64,000 nt of DNA, from NCBI RefSeq assembly GCF_900109355.1, contig NZ_FOBF01000027.1, forward strand, positions 50,365-114,364. The letters run 5' to 3'. This document shows, in pieces, positions 16,459 through 24,085 of the stretch. The notes below the pieces were generated by a model. The model saw only the letters and a list, made by a program, of their open reading frames with translations, searched no databases and was not told the DNA's origin. The stretch is from Nonomuraea pusilla (lineage in GTDB: Bacteria > Actinomycetota > Actinomycetes > Streptosporangiales > Streptosporangiaceae). A program made the position numbers and the translations under genes. Positions within the stretch are counted from its first letter, which is position 1; each line of letters starts with the position of its first letter.

Positions 16459-17610
16459 TCAGGAGAGGGCGGCGTCGAAGCGGGCGCGGAGGTCGGACAG
16501 GCGCTCGACCGGCTCGTTGCTGAAGACCAGCCGGACATGGCGGCGGGCGACGGGCCCGCCCCAGGCCGTCATCGGGGTGGCGGCGACCCGGCCGCGCTCC
16601 AGCAGGCGGGCCGACAGCGTGGCGGCGTCCAGCCCCATGGCCTCGGCGTCGACCAGGCACGACCAGCCGCCGGCCGCCCTGACCACCGGCAGGCCGTCGA
16701 GCTGGCGCACGACGGTGTCGTGGCGCGCCTGGTACTCGGCCACCGCCTCGGCGACGCCCGCCCCGGACGGGTCGGTGAGCGCCGCCGCCGCGCCGCGCTG
16801 CTGGAACCCTCCGGCGACGGTCGTGTTGTAGACGGCCGCCACCCTGATCCTGGCCATGACGTCCGCGGGCCCGGCGACCCAGCCGATGCGCCACCCGATC
16901 ATGCGGTACTCCTTGGAGACGGACCCGATGACGATCGTCCGCCCGGCCAGCCCGTCCACGCGGCAGGGGTTGACGTGGGACTCGCCGTCGAACACGATCC
17001 GCTCCATGGCGGCGTCGTAGACCAGGTACGCGCCGGTGCGGTCGCACACGCGGGCCACGGCCTCCCAGTCGTCGCGGTCGAGCACCGCGCCCGACGGCAT
17101 CGACGGGCTCATGAGCAGCAGCGCCGCGGCGGAACGCACCTGCTCCAGCGCCTCGCGGTCGAGCCGCCAGCGGCCGCGCTCGACGCGCAGCGGCACGAGG
17201 TGCGGGCGCGCCCCTGACAGTCGCACCCGCTGCAGCAGCCCCGCGTACGTGGGGTCCGTGAGGACGACGGGCTCTCCGGGCTGGGTCGTGGCGAGCAGCA
17301 CGGGCATGACGGCCGAGGTTCCGCCCGAGGTGATGACGATCTCGCGCAGCGGGTCGTAGCCGACGCCGGTGCGCTCGCGCAGGTCGGCCGCGACGGCCTC
17401 GCACAGCACGGGCAGCCCGGTGAACGGCAGCCAGCTGTTGCCGGTGCCCTCGTCCAGGGACCGCGTGGTGGCGGCGACGGCGGCGGGCGGGGGCGGGACG
17501 TCGGTGTCGAGGTTCTCCAGGCGCAGCACGTCGGGATCGGCCCCGGCGGCGGCCGCCACCGCGTCGATGTCGAACGTCCGGACGTCGGCGAACCGTGAGT
17601 TGGGTCGCAT
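16459..17610 (-). CDS. PLP-dependent aminotransferase, class I/II
   Basis: A 383-residue fold-type I aminotransferase. The internal aldimine Lys is in VIGSVSKEYRMIGWRIGW, with the downstream Arg of that motif binding the cofactor phosphate. VYDAAMERI holds the Asp that contacts the PLP nitrogen, and NEPVERL the C-terminal region. The start at 17610 follows GGAGGTGTGCG. It probably transaminates an aromatic or amino-sugar-type substrate, but this cannot be decided. A 22-bp perfect palindrome lies 13 bases upstream of the start, so its expression is likely repressor-controlled. Confidence 0.87.
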   Translation of the reverse strand: MRPNSRFADVRTFDIDAVAAAAGADPDVLRLENLDTDVPPPPAAVAATTRSLDEGTGNSWLPFTGLPVLCEAVAADLRERTGVGYDPLREIVITSGGTSAVMPVLLATTQPGEPVVLTDPTYAGLLQRVRLSGARPHLVPLRVERGRWRLDREALEQVRSAAALLLMSPSMPSGAVLDRDDWEAVARVCDRTGAYLVYDAAMERIVFDGESHVNPCRVDGLAGRTIVIGSVSKEYRMIGWRIGWVAGPADVMARIRVAAVYNTTVAGGFQQRGAAAALTDPSGAGVAEAVAEYQARHDTVVRQLDGLPVVRAAGGWSCLVDAEAMGLDAATLSARLLERGRVAATPMTAWGGPVARRHVRLVFSNEPVERLSDLRARFDAALS

Positions 17611-17622
17611 CGCACACCTCCA

Positions 17623-17644
17623 AGTGTTCCGTATACGGAACACT
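17623..17644. promoter_or_regulatory. 22-bp perfect palindrome upstream of the aminotransferase
   Basis: AGTGTTCCGTATACGGAACACT spans 17623-17644 and is perfectly self-complementary. It lies immediately upstream of the aminotransferase RBS. The length and symmetry suit a dimeric GntR- or TetR-type repressor. No regulator gene is adjacent, so it may be controlled from elsewhere. Confidence 0.7.
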
Positions 17645-17690
17645 ACTCCCTGGCCGTCCCGCGCCGCACCCGATGCCGGACCGAAAACGG

Positions 17691-17723
17691 AGGGCCCGTG
17701 CGGTCTCCTGCCGCACGGGCCCT
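17691..17723 (-). terminator. Intrinsic terminator of the EamA gene
   Basis: A perfect 13-bp stem (AGGGCCCGTGCGG / CCGCACGGGCCCT) with a 7-base loop sits 3 bases past the EamA stop. Reading on the minus strand it is followed by CCGTTTTCGG, a short T-run. Confidence 0.8.
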
Positions 17724-17725
17724 GC

Positions 17726-19099
17726 CTAGAGGTAAGGCCGGGGGCCTCCCGACCTCACCGAGCCGTGTGGTTGTTCCCGCCGCCCCGCCTCCTCCATCAG
17801 CGAGCACAGGCAGCGGCCGAGCAGCGTGACGGACTGGCAGCACCCGGGCCCTGGCAGGCCGCGCGACCTGACGATGAGCGTGGCCCGCTCGATCAGCCGC
17901 TCCAGGCTCGGCTCCCTGCCGCCCTTCACCGAGTGCGCGTTCCAGGGGCAGCTCTCGGCGTCCCTGCAGGCGCTCCTGCTCACCACGTACGGGAGGGCGA
18001 CGGTGGCGGGGGCGGACCGCTCCTCGGGCTTGACCCGCAGCCCGGCCAGCACCTTGGAGGCCGCGGCGGAGATGGCGAGCAACTCGGGGTCGCGCGCGGG
18101 GCCGCCACCGGAGCCGGAAGCCCCCACGGGCGCCCCACCGGAGGCGGAGGCCGCGGGCGCGCCGCCGGAGGCGGGGACCGCCACGGGGGCCGGTTCGCCC
18201 TCGGGGCCCGGCGGCGCCGCCCGGCCGGGCACGGCCAGCAGCATCGCCGCCGCCATGAGCCCGCCCCCGACGAGCATGCTCAGGCCCACCTGCTCGTCGA
18301 ACCAGATGACGGCGATGGCGGCGACCCACAGCGGCTGCGACGACATCAGGACCGCACTGGGCACGGCGGAGACGTGCGCCTGGCCGTACGAGCGGGCGAG
18401 GAAGCCGAGCGCGCACGACACGACGGACAGGTGCGCCAGGATCGTCCAGTCGGGCAGGCCGGCCGGCAGGACGATGCCGTCGTGCGCGGCCACGAGCCCG
18501 GTGAGCACCCCGATGGTGAAGAGCTGGATCACGGTCAGCGCGTACGCGTGGAAGCTCCGCCCCTGGGTGGACAGCCGGGCGAGCACCAGGGTGTGCCCCG
18601 AGTACAGCGCGGCGGCCGAGAGCGTGACGCCCAGCGCGAGCGGATCGATGTCGCTGTCCTCCATCCCCCGCATCAGCGTGAAGACCGCCATCCCGGCCAG
18701 GGCCAGCACGACGCCCGCCCACACCCTGCGGGGCACGCGCACCTTGAACAGCACCAGCGCCAGGATCGGGGTGATGATCACGCTGCATCCGACGGCGAAC
18801 CCCGACACCGCGGACGGCAGCCCGTGCAGGGCCACGGCCTGCGCCGTCTGCCCCACCCCGAACATGACCCCGAGGACGACCCCGTTGATCCAGGTCGCGC
18901 GCGGCAGCCCCCGCAGACAGCGCGGCCGGATCAGCAGGAGCGTGACGGCCGCGATGAGATAGCGCTCGGCGACGAGGTCCTCGACCGGCATGCGGTCCAT
19001 GAGGTCCTTCATGAGTGGGAACGCCGACCCCCATGCGGCGCTCACGAACAACAGAAGCACAGCTCCCAGGAGGGGGCGGGGAGCGGGCACGACTGCCAT
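17726..19099 (-). CDS. EamA/DMT family transporter with a Cys-containing C-terminal extension
   Basis: A 457-residue protein. Residues about 1-285 are a ten-helix drug/metabolite transporter (two EamA repeats, FVSAAWGSAFPLMKDLMDRM and the second repeat from LGVTLSAAALYSGHTLVLAR). A Pro/Gly/Ala-rich linker (about 285-330) follows. The last 120 residues form a soluble region with cysteines in SACRDAESCPWN, PGPGCCQSV and GRCLCSL. Standard EamA proteins end near residue 300, so the tail is extra. The frame is continuous with no sign of a sequencing shift. Substrate unknown. Confidence 0.85.
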   Translation of the reverse strand: MAVVPAPRPLLGAVLLLFVSAAWGSAFPLMKDLMDRMPVEDLVAERYLIAAVTLLLIRPRCLRGLPRATWINGVVLGVMFGVGQTAQAVALHGLPSAVSGFAVGCSVIITPILALVLFKVRVPRRVWAGVVLALAGMAVFTLMRGMEDSDIDPLALGVTLSAAALYSGHTLVLARLSTQGRSFHAYALTVIQLFTIGVLTGLVAAHDGIVLPAGLPDWTILAHLSVVSCALGFLARSYGQAHVSAVPSAVLMSSQPLWVAAIAVIWFDEQVGLSMLVGGGLMAAAMLLAVPGRAAPPGPEGEPAPVAVPASGGAPAASASGGAPVGASGSGGGPARDPELLAISAAASKVLAGLRVKPEERSAPATVALPYVVSRSACRDAESCPWNAHSVKGGREPSLERLIERATLIVRSRGLPGPGCCQSVTLLGRCLCSLMEEAGRREQPHGSVRSGGPRPYL

Positions 19100-19591
19100 G
19101 CCGGAAGCATCTCACTACTATTCGCAGCCATGGGTGTACAGGCAGCTAGGCGGGGATGCTCCTCTACCACCCAGAGTGAAGGGGCTAACCCGTGGGTTCG
19201 TACAACCATCCCCGGTCACGGATTAAATCGGCTATATCCGCCATATCGCCCCTAGAGTCATCGGCGACTTCTGCCAAGAAAGGGCGGTTCGCGGTGGGTG
19301 CCGGAGTGAACGCGAGCTGTAGGCGTGACGGGAGAAGACCCGAGAGAGTCACGCTGCGTGACGAAGCCCCGCGAGGGCTGCCGGGAGATCCAGGGCGCGC
19401 GGCGCGGGGACGGCCCGCGCCGGAGGACGGGCGGCGCCGAGAGCCGCCGTCGTTCCGGACAGGCGCGGGAACCCACCGGCCCACGAGGACGGGCACGGGG
19501 CTGCCGGCCCGCGAGAACGGGCTCCGGGAGCCACCGGCGCGCGAGGACGGGCGTTCCGGCTGCTACTGCTTGATCAGGGGCGCGAGAGCCG
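19100..19591. repeat. Gene-free stretch ending in a ~29-bp degenerate tandem repeat
   Basis: About 490 bp without a gene. 19100-19420 has an AT-richer patch near 19220 (GATTAAATCGGCTATATCCG), possibly promoter sequence, though no gene follows it. From 19423 to 19615 a degenerate 28-31-bp unit recurs, marked by GAGGACGGGC at 19423, 19485, 19513, 19543 and, as GAGGATGGGC, at 19601. The last copy is the 3' end of the GNAT gene, including its stop. Confidence 0.75.
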
Positions 19592-20080
19592 CTAGTGCTC
19601 GAGGATGGGCGCGGTCACCAGCCGCTTCTCGAGATAGACGACGACCAGGTGACCGACCTGGCTCCGGGAGGTCTCACGCCATCCGTGCCGCCCGTACAGC
19701 GACAGGGCGGCCTCCTGGTTGAGCGTGGTGTCACCGCGCAGGGCCCGGAAGCCGAGGCGTACCGCGCGCTCCTCCAGCGCCGCGAGCATGGCCTGCCCGA
19801 AGCCGCGCCGCTGGAACTCGGGGTGGACCCGCAGGCGGCACATCTCGGCCGTCTCCGAGTCGATGGGGCGCAGGCCGCCCATGGCGACCACCCGCGACCC
19901 GACCTCGCCGACGAGGAAGTCTCCGCCGCACGCCAGGTACAGCTCCTGGATGCGGGGGAAGTCGTCGTCGTAGTAGACGCCGTCGCCCGGCACCAGACCC
20001 ACCTCGGCGAGGCTGATCCGGTGCAGGGCGAGGATCGTGTCGAGGTCAGACCAGCGGTAGCGCCGGATTCTCAGCTTCAT
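19592..20080 (-). CDS. GNAT family N-acetyltransferase
   Basis: A 162-residue GNAT domain. The acetyl-CoA pyrophosphate-binding loop is VHPEFQRRGFGQAML (Q/R-x-x-G-x-G/A), preceded by the MCRLRV strand and followed by NQEAALSLYGRHGW, the usual C-terminal signature. Acceptor substrate unknown. Its ATG overlaps the stop of the upstream XRE/TPR regulator by 4 bp (ATGA), so the two proteins are translationally coupled. The final codons are part of the ~29-bp repeat. Confidence 0.88.
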   Translation of the reverse strand: MKLRIRRYRWSDLDTILALHRISLAEVGLVPGDGVYYDDDFPRIQELYLACGGDFLVGEVGSRVVAMGGLRPIDSETAEMCRLRVHPEFQRRGFGQAMLAALEERAVRLGFRALRGDTTLNQEAALSLYGRHGWRETSRSQVGHLVVVYLEKRLVTAPILEH

Positions 20081-21642
20081 GCACCGCCATTCCCTTCCAA
20101 TCGCGCCACCTTCGGCCGGTGCAGCTCGGCCCGGAAGGCGGCCAGCCGCGGGTTCTTGGGCTCTCGCGCCGCGATGCGCTGCTCCAGGTCGCGGGCGGAA
20201 CGCATGACGAGTTCGATGCGGTACTCGTCGTCGAGCAGCTTGAGCGCCTGCCTGGCGATCTCCAGGGCCTCGTCGATCTCACCGTCGATCAGCTTGCACT
20301 GCGCCCGGTCGAACCTGATCAGTGTCTGGTCGATGATGTGGTCCTTGTCCTGGTACTTCTCCAGCGCCTTGTCGAGCACCAGCTCGGCCTCCAGCGTCTG
20401 ACCCAGCTTGGTGAGCACGTCGCCCTGGTAGAAGTAGAGCTGCCGCTCGGTGTAGCCGAACGCCATGTCCTCGACGTCGTGGCTCTTGAGGTTGGAGAAG
20501 GCGCTGCGGGCGCGGGCCAGGGCGCGCTTGGCCTGGTCGACGATGTCCTTCTTGCTCTCGGTGCCCGACATCATGGCCAGGGCGCGCGCCTCGACGACGG
20601 GCGCCATCGCCTGCGCCGCGCACGGCGTGGTGCCGGCCAGGTTGCTGCTCTTCTTGGCGAGGATGAGCGCCTCGCGGGCGTCGCCGTAGTAGAGCGGGAC
20701 GAGCGACTCGCGGGCGGTGATCCAGGCGCGCAGCGCGCGGTCGCCCGTCTCGTCGGCCGCCATGCGGCCGGTGCGGAAGAACGCGCGCGCCAGCCGGTGG
20801 TCGCCGAAGTTGATGAGGATCATCCCGCTCAGCCCCGAGAGCTGGGCGGCCATGCGGCACAATCGCTCCAGCAGGTCGGTGGGCTGGCGGCGGGACATGG
20901 CGGTGCGCACCGCGCTCAGCTCCAGCAGCACGTCGCACAGCAGCCGCAGCGGCGGGCTGCTGGTGTACTGACGGCCGAAGGCGAGGGTGGACTCCTCCCA
21001 CTGGTCGAGCATCGCCGCCGACACCGTGGCCGACACGAGGGTCTCGTCCATGCGCCGCCTGACGCCCTCGACGGCGCCGATCAGGGGGCCGCTGAGCTCG
21101 TTGGCGTTCGGCTCCTTCTTCAGCATCCCGAGCAGCGTGCGGCGGAGGATGTTCTCGTCCTCCTCGGCGTCGGGCTCGGGGCTCATGGGCCTGATCACCA
21201 GCTGGCGGTCAGGGATCGGGTCGGCGCGCCCCTTCGTGTCGGCGGGCAGCCCCAGCACACCCGCGTCCCTGTGGCTGTTGCCGCAGATGCACGGGCCGTC
21301 GTAGCCGAGCCCGACGGGCTCGACGTGGTAGACGGTGCACAGGTAGTGGAGGTACTCGGGGCCGGGACGCTTGAGCCCGCTCTCGTACGCCGAGAGCAGC
21401 GTCTCGCCGATGCCGGGCACCGGCTTGGAGTCGCGCTCGAACAGGGCCCGGACCTGTTCGATCACGTCGGCGAGCGCTATGCCGTGCGCGAGCCGGTGGG
21501 CCTTGATACGGGTCGTGCTGAACTGAGGCGAGCACGCCTCATGGATCTCTTCGGCAATCTGGGCCGAAGTACGGCCGGCGGCGAGGCCTCTGGCCCTGAT
21601 GCGCCGTGCCATCTCCGTTTCCCGGTGCTGTCTGCCGGACAT
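20077..21642 (-). CDS. XRE/TPR-type transcriptional regulator
   Basis: A 521-residue regulator. The N-terminal region (about 1-110) is an atypical HTH: ARGLAAGRTSAQIAEEIHEA, then FSTTRIKAHRLAHGIALADV and GETLLSAYESGLKRPGPEYL, the conserved YExGxxRP element of actinobacterial XRE regulators. A CICG motif follows near residue 125. Residues about 180-510 are helical tetratricopeptide-like repeats (for example DQAKRALARARSAFSNLKSH and EALEIARQALKLLDDEYRIE). It is divergent from a small Trp-rich protein gene, a pairing typical of antibiotic and development regulators. Start 21642 follows GAGAGGGGCC. Confidence 0.85.
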   Translation of the reverse strand: MSGRQHRETEMARRIRARGLAAGRTSAQIAEEIHEACSPQFSTTRIKAHRLAHGIALADVIEQVRALFERDSKPVPGIGETLLSAYESGLKRPGPEYLHYLCTVYHVEPVGLGYDGPCICGNSHRDAGVLGLPADTKGRADPIPDRQLVIRPMSPEPDAEEDENILRRTLLGMLKKEPNANELSGPLIGAVEGVRRRMDETLVSATVSAAMLDQWEESTLAFGRQYTSSPPLRLLCDVLLELSAVRTAMSRRQPTDLLERLCRMAAQLSGLSGMILINFGDHRLARAFFRTGRMAADETGDRALRAWITARESLVPLYYGDAREALILAKKSSNLAGTTPCAAQAMAPVVEARALAMMSGTESKKDIVDQAKRALARARSAFSNLKSHDVEDMAFGYTERQLYFYQGDVLTKLGQTLEAELVLDKALEKYQDKDHIIDQTLIRFDRAQCKLIDGEIDEALEIARQALKLLDDEYRIELVMRSARDLEQRIAAREPKNPRLAAFRAELHRPKVARLEGNGGA

Positions 21643-21917
21643 CCCGGCCCCTCTCACGCACGTCTCGACCAGTCCGCAACTGGTGACTCAGAGTAGCCTC
21701 CAGATCGCTGTCTGCCTACCCATGAATATGGACCAGTCTTGACAGGATGAAAACGTCCGCTAGAAGCCTACGGATAAGGATCGTCCTCCGGAGGACTGTT
21801 TCTTACAACCACAGAGGGACAAGCGACCCTCCGGACCCTCTACCTTGTCGTTGCGTCCTCGCTTGACATGAGTCATCTTTGGCGCACCAGTACCGACCCT
21901 CGAGGGAGGAACGAAAG
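21643..21917. promoter_or_regulatory. Divergent promoter region of the XRE/TPR regulator and the small Trp-rich protein
   Basis: 275 bp, markedly more AT-rich than its surroundings. It contains a perfect 14-bp palindrome GTCCTCCGGAGGAC (21783-21796), a GAGGG/CCCTC inverted pair near 21813-21830, and a consensus -35 TTGACA at 21863-21868 pointing to the small gene. The palindrome is the best candidate operator for the regulator. Confidence 0.5.
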
Positions 21918-22202
21918 GTGGGGGACGACACCATCGGGCACCTAGAGCGTCTCGTCGCCGAACTCGACGCTCACGGTCTGCTCGCACGAGTGGTCCAGAC
22001 GCAGAGCGGACGGCGGTTCGTCAGGGTGATCAACCCGAACGCGACGAGCCTGTCCGAGAACGTCACCTGTCGGCCGGCTGCCGCCGCGGACCTCCCGGAC
22101 TGGTGGTACTGCTGGTCCTGGGGCGAGCGGTTGCACACAGCCGACGACCCGGCCGGCGCCGCGACGAAGGTCGCCCGCGTGCTCGCCGCGGTGGGCGAGT
22201 GA
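21918..22202 (+). CDS. Small Trp-rich protein paired with the XRE/TPR regulator
   Basis: A 94-residue protein starting at a GTG with GGGAGGAACGAAAG upstream. It has an N-terminal helix (DTIGHLERLVAELDAHGLLA), a central RFVRVINPNATSLSENVTCR segment and a WWYCWSWGERLH motif near residue 60. I recall small proteins of this shape beside XRE regulators in many actinomycetes; none has an assigned activity that I know of. Divergent position suggests it acts as a partner or modulator of the neighbouring regulator, as DUF397 proteins do with WhiJ-type regulators. That role is inference. Confidence 0.75.
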   Translation: MGDDTIGHLERLVAELDAHGLLARVVQTQSGRRFVRVINPNATSLSENVTCRPAAAADLPDWWYCWSWGERLHTADDPAGAATKVARVLAAVGE

Positions 22203-22588
22203 CCGGGCGGTGAACCGGGTGGAGCGCAGCCACCGCGGCTCACCGCCCCCGCCGCGGCCCCATGGAGCCGGCGGGGCGGCCGGTGCGGAGGGTCTTCCGC
22301 GACGCGGAGCCCTGGCCGTCCCGCCGGTTCCGGCCCACAGCCGGACCTCCGGCATCCTCCGCGGCGACCCGGGGTCAGGCGCGTCACGCCGGTCCCGGGC
22401 GCCGCGCGCAGAGCCGCCCGCCGGCCCGTCCGGCGGGTGTTCCGGGGGATCCCCCCGGAGAGCGGCACGGGACACGCTTCCGGGTGCGCGTCCCGTCCGT
22501 GCCGTCCGTCATCGGAGCGTCAGCGCCTCTCCCTCCGCGGCCCAGAGGCGCGGCGACCCCGTCTTCCCCGGCGTGATGTGACGGCGGC
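22203..22588. other. Gene-free stretch, nothing recognised
   Basis: About 390 bp of very GC-rich sequence between the small Trp-rich protein and the mscS leader. The open frames have no RBS, no conserved look and poor codon bias. I see no repeat or RNA. Confidence 0.5.
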
Positions 22589-22656
22589 CGGTTCGGTCGG
22601 CGGTATTTTTAGACCGAAGTCAGATCATTTGGTCGAAAAGACCGCCGACCGAACCG
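22589..22656 (+). promoter_or_regulatory. 26-bp stem-loop just upstream of the mscS ribosome-binding site
   Basis: CGGTTCGGTCGGCGGT (22589-22604) and its exact complement (22641-22656) form a 16-bp stem. The pairing continues inward almost without mismatch (ATTTTTAGACC against GGTCGAAAAG), giving about 26 bp around a 15-base loop (22616-22630). The right arm ends 4 bases before GAGGGGGA, the likely RBS of mscS. It could be a leader structure, a bidirectional operator or the terminator of something upstream. Confidence 0.85.
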
Positions 22657-22677
22657 CTCCCGAGGGGGATCCACCCA

Positions 22678-23679
22678 GTGTTCCTGCTGACCTCTCCGTC
22701 GCCTTCCCCGTCAGGGACGCCGCCCATGTCGGACCTGCTGGACGTCGACAAGGTGAGCTCCAAGATGGCGGAGACGTGCCAGAGTGACACGGTGCTGTGC
22801 GGAATGTTCGTGAGGTGGTTCGACAACGCGGTCTGGGCGCCGATCGTGGCGAGCCTCATCACCATCGTGCTCATCCTGGTGGTGGCGTTCGTCATCAGGA
22901 ACCTCGCGCACCGGCTGATCACGCGCGTGGTCAACAGCGCGGCCACCGGCGGCTCGCTCACCAACCGCTTCCGCAAGAACGCCGCGACCGACAGCATCGA
23001 CGTCCTGCTCCACGAGCGGCGCAAGCAGCGCGCCGAGACCATGGGCTCGGTGCTGCGGCACATCGCCTCGATCGTCATCCTCGGCACCGCCGCGCTGACC
23101 GTGCTCGACCGCCTGACCATCCCGATCGCGCCGCTGCTCACCAGCGTCGGCATCCTCGGCGTGGCCATCGGCTTCGGCGCGCAGGAACTGGTGAAGGACT
23201 TCATCGCGGGCATGTTCATGCTGCTGGAGGACCAGTACGGCGTGGGCGACGTGATCGACGCCGGCGCCGCCGTCGGCACCGTCGAGGCGGTCACGCTGCG
23301 GGTCACCCGCCTGCGCGACGCCGACGGCCGCGTCTGGTACATCCGCAACGGCACGATCACCCGCGTCGGCAACGAGTCGCAGGGCTGGTCGCGCGCCTAC
23401 CTCGACGTGCCCGTGCCGTACGAGTCCGACGTCACGACCGTGCGCGTGGTGCTGGAGCACGTCGCCGAGGAGATCTGGGCCGACCCCGAGTTCCGCGAGA
23501 GCATGATCGTGGAGCATCCGTCGGTGTTCGGCGTGGAGCAGCTCTCCGACAGCGCGCTGGTGTTCCGCATCACCGCCAAGACGCTGCCGTCGCGCCAGGC
23601 CGAGGTGGCCAGGGAGCTCAGGCTGCGGGTCAAGACCGCCCTGGACGCCGCGGACATCTCCATGGTCGCCGGCGCGTAG
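22678..23679 (+). CDS. Small-conductance mechanosensitive channel, MscS family
   Basis: A 333-residue membrane channel that opens on hypo-osmotic shock. After a Ser/Pro-rich N-terminus there are three or four transmembrane segments (VWAPIVASLITIVLILVVAF, the segment around ASIVILGTAALTVL, and the pore helix ILGVAIGFGAQELVKDFIAG). The MscS core follows (DQYGVGDVIDAG, VWYIRNGTITRVGNESQGWS) and a C-terminal alpha/beta cage domain. The GTG at 22678 is chosen because GAGGGGGA sits 8-10 bases upstream; ATG at 22726 has no RBS. The stem-loop ahead of it may control translation. Confidence 0.92.
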   Translation: MFLLTSPSPSPSGTPPMSDLLDVDKVSSKMAETCQSDTVLCGMFVRWFDNAVWAPIVASLITIVLILVVAFVIRNLAHRLITRVVNSAATGGSLTNRFRKNAATDSIDVLLHERRKQRAETMGSVLRHIASIVILGTAALTVLDRLTIPIAPLLTSVGILGVAIGFGAQELVKDFIAGMFMLLEDQYGVGDVIDAGAAVGTVEAVTLRVTRLRDADGRVWYIRNGTITRVGNESQGWSRAYLDVPVPYESDVTTVRVVLEHVAEEIWADPEFRESMIVEHPSVFGVEQLSDSALVFRITAKTLPSRQAEVARELRLRVKTALDAADISMVAGA

Positions 23680-23682
23680 GCT

Positions 23683-24069
23683 GTGACCGTGACTGAGACC
23701 TCCTTCTACGACGCCGTCGGGGGCGAGGAGACCTTCCGGCGCCTGGTGCACCGCTTCTACGAGGGGGTCGCCGGCGACCCGTTGCTCCTGCCCATGTACC
23801 CCGACGCCGACCTGGAGGGTGCCGAGGAGCGGCTGCGCGGCTTCCTCATCCAGTACTGGGGCGGCCCGAGGACGTACAGCGAGCAGCGCGGGCACCCTCG
23901 GCTGCGCATGCGGCACGTGCCGTTCGTGATCGGCGAGGCCGAGCGCGACGCCTGGCTGAAGCACATGCGCGACGCCCTCGACTCCCTGGAACTGCCCGAC
24001 GAGTACGAGACCCGGCTCTGGGACTACCTCGTCTATGCCGCGCACAGCATGGTGAACTCTCCGGCATAG
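23683..24069 (+). CDS. Truncated haemoglobin, group II (GlbO-like)
   Basis: A 128-residue 2-on-2 globin. Group II marks are FYDAVGGEETFRRLVHRFYE (helices A-B with Tyr B10), the glycine-rich YWGGPRTYSEQRGHPRLRMR segment with the Trp at G8 side, and proximal His78 in RHVPF. GlbO proteins bind O2 and are linked to respiration or oxidant handling at the membrane. It follows mscS by 3 bases, so the genes are probably co-transcribed. Confidence 0.93.
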   Translation: MTVTETSFYDAVGGEETFRRLVHRFYEGVAGDPLLLPMYPDADLEGAEERLRGFLIQYWGGPRTYSEQRGHPRLRMRHVPFVIGEAERDAWLKHMRDALDSLELPDEYETRLWDYLVYAAHSMVNSPA

Positions 24070-24085
24070 CGGGCATCAGGGGCAC

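Noticed and set aside
19423..19615. The ~29-bp repeat as a possible CRISPR array
   Set aside because: The units abut with no unique spacers, are degenerate and run into a coding 3' end; no cas genes are present.
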